Below, one piece after another: positions 6,876 to 10,096 of a stretch of 10,096 nt of DNA (its first letter is position 1; each line of letters opens with the position of its first letter). A model generated the notes under the pieces. The model was not told the origin of the DNA and made no database searches. It saw only the letters and a list, made by a program, of their open reading frames with translations. The translations under genes and the position numbers were made by a program. The DNA comes from Legionella genomosp. 1. GTDB lineage: Bacteria > Pseudomonadota > Gammaproteobacteria > Legionellales > Legionellaceae. The stretch is taken from contig CAMBHM010000040.1 of the NCBI GenBank assembly GCA_945867185.1, positions 1-10,096 on the forward strand, given 5' to 3'.

Positions 6876-8321
6876 CAAACGAAGCTGCTCAAAAAAATGA
6901 TCCCATTGCGGTTGAATGGTCTTTTTTTGATAGCGTTTGGCCTGAAGCAAGCCCTGTTCTCGTAACAAAGGAGCCCTTTCATTATTCGGGACAAGCAGTG
7001 ACGCAATGGTATCGGCTTGTTTCTCTGCTGAGTATGGATCGAAATAAAGGGCTCCTTGCCCATAAATCTCACGATGTACTGGAATATCGGAAGCAACCAC
7101 TTTGCCACCACATGCCATCGCCTCAATACCGCTCAAATCAAACCCCTCCTTGACAGAAGGACACACAACGCAGGCAGCACCTTGATAAAGAAGTCGTAGA
7201 CTTTCTATAGGTACCTTTTGCAAGTGAAACAAATCCCCGCGCCGTTGCCAAGGTCGCATGGCCGTCAGAATAGGCTCCACTTGCCAGCCCAGATCTCCCA
7301 CAAGAATCAGCTTTACAGGCCTCTTCAATTGCCGACAAGCCAGCTCCCAGGCGCGAATCAGTCGGATTTGATTTTTTCGTGGTTCAATCGTTGAAACCAT
7401 CATCACATAACGTAAATTAGGATCGGAAAGATGAGACTGATAGAACGCCTCCTCACTGTCCTCTGATCCACCCATTGCACGTCGTGATGAATCAGCATAT
7501 TGACGAATGATCTCCGTGAGATGACGCATCGTCGTTGACTCTTCAAAATAATGGGGGGAAATACTATCATGTATCACCTCCGAACGCGTTTCTAATGTAG
7601 GAAACGTATACAATAAATCATGACGAACCGCTTCGCTTGTGCAAATAAAGATACCCGTCTTAGCATTGGCACAGAGTGCTTGATAATGAGAGGCTTGATG
7701 GGGCTTTGGATGATCAATGAGATGCGGGACAAACAAAGGGACTGCGTCATGATACCGTATCACCAACTGTGTCTTCCTATCTACACGCCCGGGAAAAGGT
7801 GTTTGTACAAACAAGACATCGTAACCACGCGTAGCAATCTTCGGAAACAGGGATCGACACTTCATCATATAAAGCGTATGACGCGAAAAGGAAATACATC
7901 GAAACAAAGCACTGGTAATACGTTCAAATTCATCGACATTCAATGTTTTTGAGAACAACTGCTCCCACAAAAAATCCTCAAACCCTTTCGCATGAAAATA
8001 AGCCATTGGTATGGATAACCCCAACATGTTTTTCACTGACGTACGGAACAGGTTGATGGCAACTTTTCCTTTTTCCATAAAAGACATTCCGACAGGATCT
8101 AACGTTGCAATAATAAACTGCGACAAATGATTGACGGTTTGATGGGGGTTTTGACGGGTTGTCCTAAATGACACAGTTGGCACGTCCGCGCTGAGTAAGC
8201 CCGTTGCATGAACCTGCGGTAACTCAAGAAAATAAGAAAACAAAAGCCGTGTTTCTTGTGGAATTCCTGCAAATCCATAAAAACACGGATGAAGCTCCAT
8301 CAAAACTTGCAATTTCTCCAT
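6849..8321 (-). CDS. GT4-family (GT-B fold) glycosyltransferase, possibly mannosyltransferase
   Basis: From the ATG at 8321 the protein has 490 residues. The C-terminal half is a clear group 1 glycosyltransferase domain: VSTIEPRKNQ (309-318), LILVGDLGW (338-346), and KEGFDLSGIEAMACGG (391-406), containing the E-x7-E pair E392 and E400 that binds the donor nucleotide. VVASDIPVHREIYG then leads to ALYFDPY. The EGFDxSGIEAM form with SDIPVHREIYG recalls mannosyltransferases of mannan-type O-antigen clusters; that is a tentative inference. The N-terminal half (FAGIPQETRLLF) fits an acceptor-binding domain. The frame stays open upstream to 8441, but those 40 codons come from a palindrome. TAAGGT sits 5 bases before the chosen ATG and the family-like sequence begins MEKLQVLME. 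It presumably extends the glycan exported by Wzm/Wzt. Confidence 0.9.
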   Translation of the reverse strand: MEKLQVLMELHPCFYGFAGIPQETRLLFSYFLELPQVHATGLLSADVPTVSFRTTRQNPHQTVNHLSQFIIATLDPVGMSFMEKGKVAINLFRTSVKNMLGLSIPMAYFHAKGFEDFLWEQLFSKTLNVDEFERITSALFRCISFSRHTLYMMKCRSLFPKIATRGYDVLFVQTPFPGRVDRKTQLVIRYHDAVPLFVPHLIDHPKPHQASHYQALCANAKTGIFICTSEAVRHDLLYTFPTLETRSEVIHDSISPHYFEESTTMRHLTEIIRQYADSSRRAMGGSEDSEEAFYQSHLSDPNLRYVMMVSTIEPRKNQIRLIRAWELACRQLKRPVKLILVGDLGWQVEPILTAMRPWQRRGDLFHLQKVPIESLRLLYQGAACVVCPSVKEGFDLSGIEAMACGGKVVASDIPVHREIYGQGALYFDPYSAEKQADTIASLLVPNNERAPLLREQGLLQAKRYQKKTIQPQWDHFFEQLRLSRAMSGAF

Positions 8322-8325
8322 ACGA

Positions 8326-8331
8326 ACCTTA
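8326..8331 (-). promoter_or_regulatory. ribosome binding site deciding the GT4 start
   Basis: TAAGGT on the minus strand places AAGG 5 bases before the ATG at 8321-8319. No similar site precedes the ATG at 8441. This supports the shorter protein and leaves the palindrome untranslated. Confidence 0.6.
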
Positions 8332-8444
8332 CTTGGTTTGACCGCAATCATCGTGTTGCTATCTTTAACTTGCTCATGCGAGCAATGCTCAAAATCGCAA
8401 GTCAACGATAGCAACACGATGATTGAAGCCACTTGTTTCAACCG
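8331..8444. repeat. imperfect 14-bp direct repeats bracketing the palindrome
   Basis: ACTTGGTTTGACCG (8331-8344) ends exactly at the left edge of the 81-bp palindrome. ACTTGTTTCAACCG (8431-8444) lies 5 bases past its right edge. They agree at 11 of 14 positions and are exactly 100 bases apart. They might be decayed insertion footprints, paired binding sites, or chance. Confidence 0.35.
8345..8425. repeat. 81-bp near-symmetric palindrome in a divergent intergenic region
   Basis: CAATCATCGTGTTGCTATC (8345-8363) is the perfect 19-bp reverse complement of 8407-8425. Inside, ACTTGC (8368-8373) pairs with GCAAGT (8397-8402), and the centre GAGC-AAT-GCTC (8380-8390) is symmetric about base 8385. 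An alternative small hairpin, TTGCTC-ATGC-GAGCAA (8370-8385), is possible. The whole unit could form a long interrupted hairpin or cruciform. It lies between the starts of the GT4 and permease genes, so transcript termination of either is unlikely. An operator, a miniature mobile element or a small structured RNA are possible. No known family was recognised. Confidence 0.85.
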
Positions 8445-8461
8445 ACATGGGGGTCTACACT
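8433..8461 (+). promoter_or_regulatory. weak promoter candidate for the DevC-like permease
   Basis: TTGTTT (8433-8438) and TACACT (8456-8461) are separated by 17 bases. Each box matches consensus only partly (three and four of six). It sits just right of the palindrome and would give a leader of about 95 bases. Low-confidence pattern match. Confidence 0.22.
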
Positions 8462-8563
8462 ACGTTTCACTGACGCGTGGATCATCCATCCATCAACAAC
8501 ACGAAGTTAAAGCGCATGACAGGGACTTTCAAACACACACCGACTCGAACAAAGCAGTTTAGC

Positions 8564-9700
8564 ATGCTGACGATTGCTTTCAAGATGTTATTAAACAGCA
8601 AGAAAAAATTCATTGGTATGGTGATTGGTGCGACCTTTTCTGCTTTCATTCTCATGCAACAGCCTGCTATTTATCAAGGCGTGACGGATCGTCTGGTGGC
8701 GCAGATCCTCAGTATTCATGAAGTTGACTTATGGGTGATGGATAAAAAATCAGCCTCATTCGATCAACCCACGCATTTCAATACGCTGGATCTCTATCGC
8801 ATCAAAAGTGTGCCTGGCGTACTTTGGGCTGTTCAATTATACAGAATGTGGATCCCCTTGAAACACGATAAAACGCATAAAACCATGGGATGGGAAATGC
8901 TTGGCGTCGACTCTACACGATTGATAGGTTTACCTAAAACAATGATGTTAGGCGCGCGTTCAACGATTCATCATTCCAATTCAGTGATTATTGATGGATA
9001 TAGTTTAAAACAATATGAAACCGCGTCCAAAAAAACCATTTCATTAGGTGATCAACTCGAGACCGCTACCAATCATTGGACAATCACTGGCATCACCAAA
9101 CCCTTTCGAACCTATGCTTATGAGCCAAAGGTCTATATCGTGAGCAGCCACATCCCGCATATTGGCGAATACGCCTCTTTTATCCTAGTCAAGGTCAGCC
9201 CTTCTTATGACAGCCAGCGTGTGGCCAAAGCCATTCATCACATAACGGGCTTTGATGCCCTTACCCCCAACCAGTTTGCAGATCGGGCCATGCATTTTTA
9301 TAGTAAACAAACGCCTATCATTATCAACTTTATTTCCGTTGCAGTATTAGGGTTCATCATTGGTCTTATCATGATGTGGCAAATTTTCAGTAATTTCATT
9401 TTGACGCATCTTCATCAATTTGGCATGTTAAAAATGCTTGGCGTCTCTAATGCAATACTTATCCTCATGGTCTCTGCCCAAGCGACCATCACTGGTGGCT
9501 TGGGGTATCTCAATGGCCTATTCTTAACCATCGTCTTTGGTCTTATTTTTTATGACACGATCATCGCGTTCCATCTCACTTGGGAAATCGCTTTGCTGGG
9601 TGCACTCGGTACTGTGATCAATATCGCACTTTCCTCTTACTTTGGTATTCGAAAAGTCTTACGATTAGATACCATCGACTTATGTCGTGATGCCAATTGA
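8564..9700 (+). CDS. FtsX/MacB-fold ABC transporter permease (DevC-like)
   Basis: From the ATG at 8564 the protein has 378 residues. One N-terminal membrane helix (about 16-32) is followed by a large periplasmic region that begins ILSIHEVDLWVMDK. Three C-terminal helices (about 252-281, 296-330 and 340-360) form the FtsX domain, with HQFGMLKMLGVS (284-295) as the usual cytoplasmic loop. This topology is that of type VII (MacB/LolC/DevC) exporters, which extrude substrates or drive periplasmic machinery rather than import. DLWV after the first helix and the overall pattern are closest to DevC of DevBCA glycolipid exporters. The frame is open back to 8477, but residues before MLTIAFKMLL look non-native; the Shine-Dalgarno site is weak at either start. 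The gene overlaps its ATPase by one base. The substrate is unknown. Confidence 0.82.
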   Translation: MLTIAFKMLLNSKKKFIGMVIGATFSAFILMQQPAIYQGVTDRLVAQILSIHEVDLWVMDKKSASFDQPTHFNTLDLYRIKSVPGVLWAVQLYRMWIPLKHDKTHKTMGWEMLGVDSTRLIGLPKTMMLGARSTIHHSNSVIIDGYSLKQYETASKKTISLGDQLETATNHWTITGITKPFRTYAYEPKVYIVSSHIPHIGEYASFILVKVSPSYDSQRVAKAIHHITGFDALTPNQFADRAMHFYSKQTPIIINFISVAVLGFIIGLIMMWQIFSNFILTHLHQFGMLKMLGVSNAILILMVSAQATITGGLGYLNGLFLTIVFGLIFYDTIIAFHLTWEIALLGALGTVINIALSSYFGIRKVLRLDTIDLCRDAN

Positions 9701-10096
9701 TGATAACACCACCTACTTTATATTGTGCTAACATTTCTAAACGATACCCCATCAGTAAAGCCTCTGTGTCTGTTTTAGAGCAGGTTTCTCTTACTTTGGA
9801 TCCAGGGGAAATAGGCATGCTTGTCGGCCCCTCCGGATGTGGCAAAACAACTCTACTGATGATAGCCGGCGGGATTTTGGCTCCAGACGATGGGATCTGT
9901 CAGATCTGCGACCAGAACTTATTTACAATGCCCGCCCCAAAAAAAGTAGCCTTTCGAGCCACACACATCAGTTTTCTATTTCAACACCTACACTTATTCC
10001 CTGCCTTAACGGCCCTTGAAAATCTCGCCCTACCGCTACTCATTGATGGGGTAAGTCCTGCTTTGGCTTATCAAAAAGCAGAATCCTTGATGATCC
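9700..10096 (+). CDS. ABC transporter ATP-binding protein (DevA/LolD/MacB-like), 5' part
   Basis: ATG at 9700-9702 shares a base with the permease TGA stop (TGATG), showing translational coupling. The 132 codons present begin MITPPTLYCANISKRYP and contain Walker A GPSGCGKTT at about 43-51, followed by LLMIAGGILAPDDG. The Q-loop region reads FLFQHLHLFPALTALENLALPL (about 92-113), typical of the LolD/MacB/DevA branch. The signature motif, Walker B and switch lie beyond the right edge. It should power the adjacent FtsX-type permease. A membrane-fusion partner (DevB-like) is not in the window and might follow. Confidence 0.92.
   Translation, partial: MITPPTLYCANISKRYPISKASVSVLEQVSLTLDPGEIGMLVGPSGCGKTTLLMIAGGILAPDDGICQICDQNLFTMPAPKKVAFRATHISFLFQHLHLFPALTALENLALPLLIDGVSPALAYQKAESLMI

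Noticed and set aside
6761..7153. Open frames on both strands at the wzt/GT4 junction
   Set aside because: They are out-of-frame shadows of the two convergent genes, whose own domains run to the ends; the 27-base overlap is a genuine tail-to-tail overlap.
8338..8562. Plus-strand 74-codon frame beginning near the palindrome
   Set aside because: Its first third is the palindrome read in reverse, giving the same peptide as the minus strand, and the rest has no recognisable feature or ribosome site.
10027..10034. CTACCGCT as a second ops element
   Set aside because: It lacks the last core base and the flanking match, and lies inside the coding sequence of the ABC ATPase.
1..10096. tRNA, rRNA, CRISPR array or transposase genes
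   Set aside because: I saw no regularly spaced direct repeats, no cloverleaf-like or rRNA-like stretches and no transposase motifs on either strand.

Overview
The window reads as a surface-polysaccharide (O-antigen or capsule) region of a Gram-negative bacterium, most likely a gammaproteobacterium. The evidence is an RfaH-type antiterminator with an ops DNA element beside it, an outer-membrane Wzi-family barrel, a Wzm/Wzt export pair and UDP-GlcNAc 2-epimerase (WecB). Base composition looks moderate, a little under half G+C. The species cannot be named from the sequence. Genes are densely packed and no gap exceeds 300 bases.

Left half (1-4658), all on the minus strand and read right to left: a Wzi-family outer-membrane protein; then a tight run of GT2 glycosyltransferase, a free-standing LAB_N small membrane protein and lipoyl synthase LipA; then rfaH with its own candidate promoter and a GTG start; then a 245-base leader ending in a near-canonical ops element (165-180); then the first 49 codons of wecB, which runs off the left edge. 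The layout suggests that the RfaH made here is loaded at ops on the operon starting with wecB, allowing long-range transcription of the genes to the left.

Right half (4873-10096): a plus-strand pair, wzm-wzt, encodes an ABC exporter for undecaprenyl-linked glycans. The Wzt carries the extra C-terminal domain that in studied homologues reads the glycan's terminal modification. A minus-strand GT4 glycosyltransferase overlaps the 3' end of wzt tail to tail. Divergent from it is a second ABC system, a DevC/FtsX-type permease followed by its ATPase, which is cut by the right edge.

The main non-coding features are the ops element, an 81-bp nearly symmetric palindrome in the divergent gap between the GT4 and permease genes, and two REP-like hairpins (331-347 and 4711-4748). 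The palindrome gives similar peptides on both strands and would lead to mis-set gene starts if the longest open frames were accepted. I see no wholly new gene system. The rfaH-ops pairing and the palindrome most deserve follow-up.
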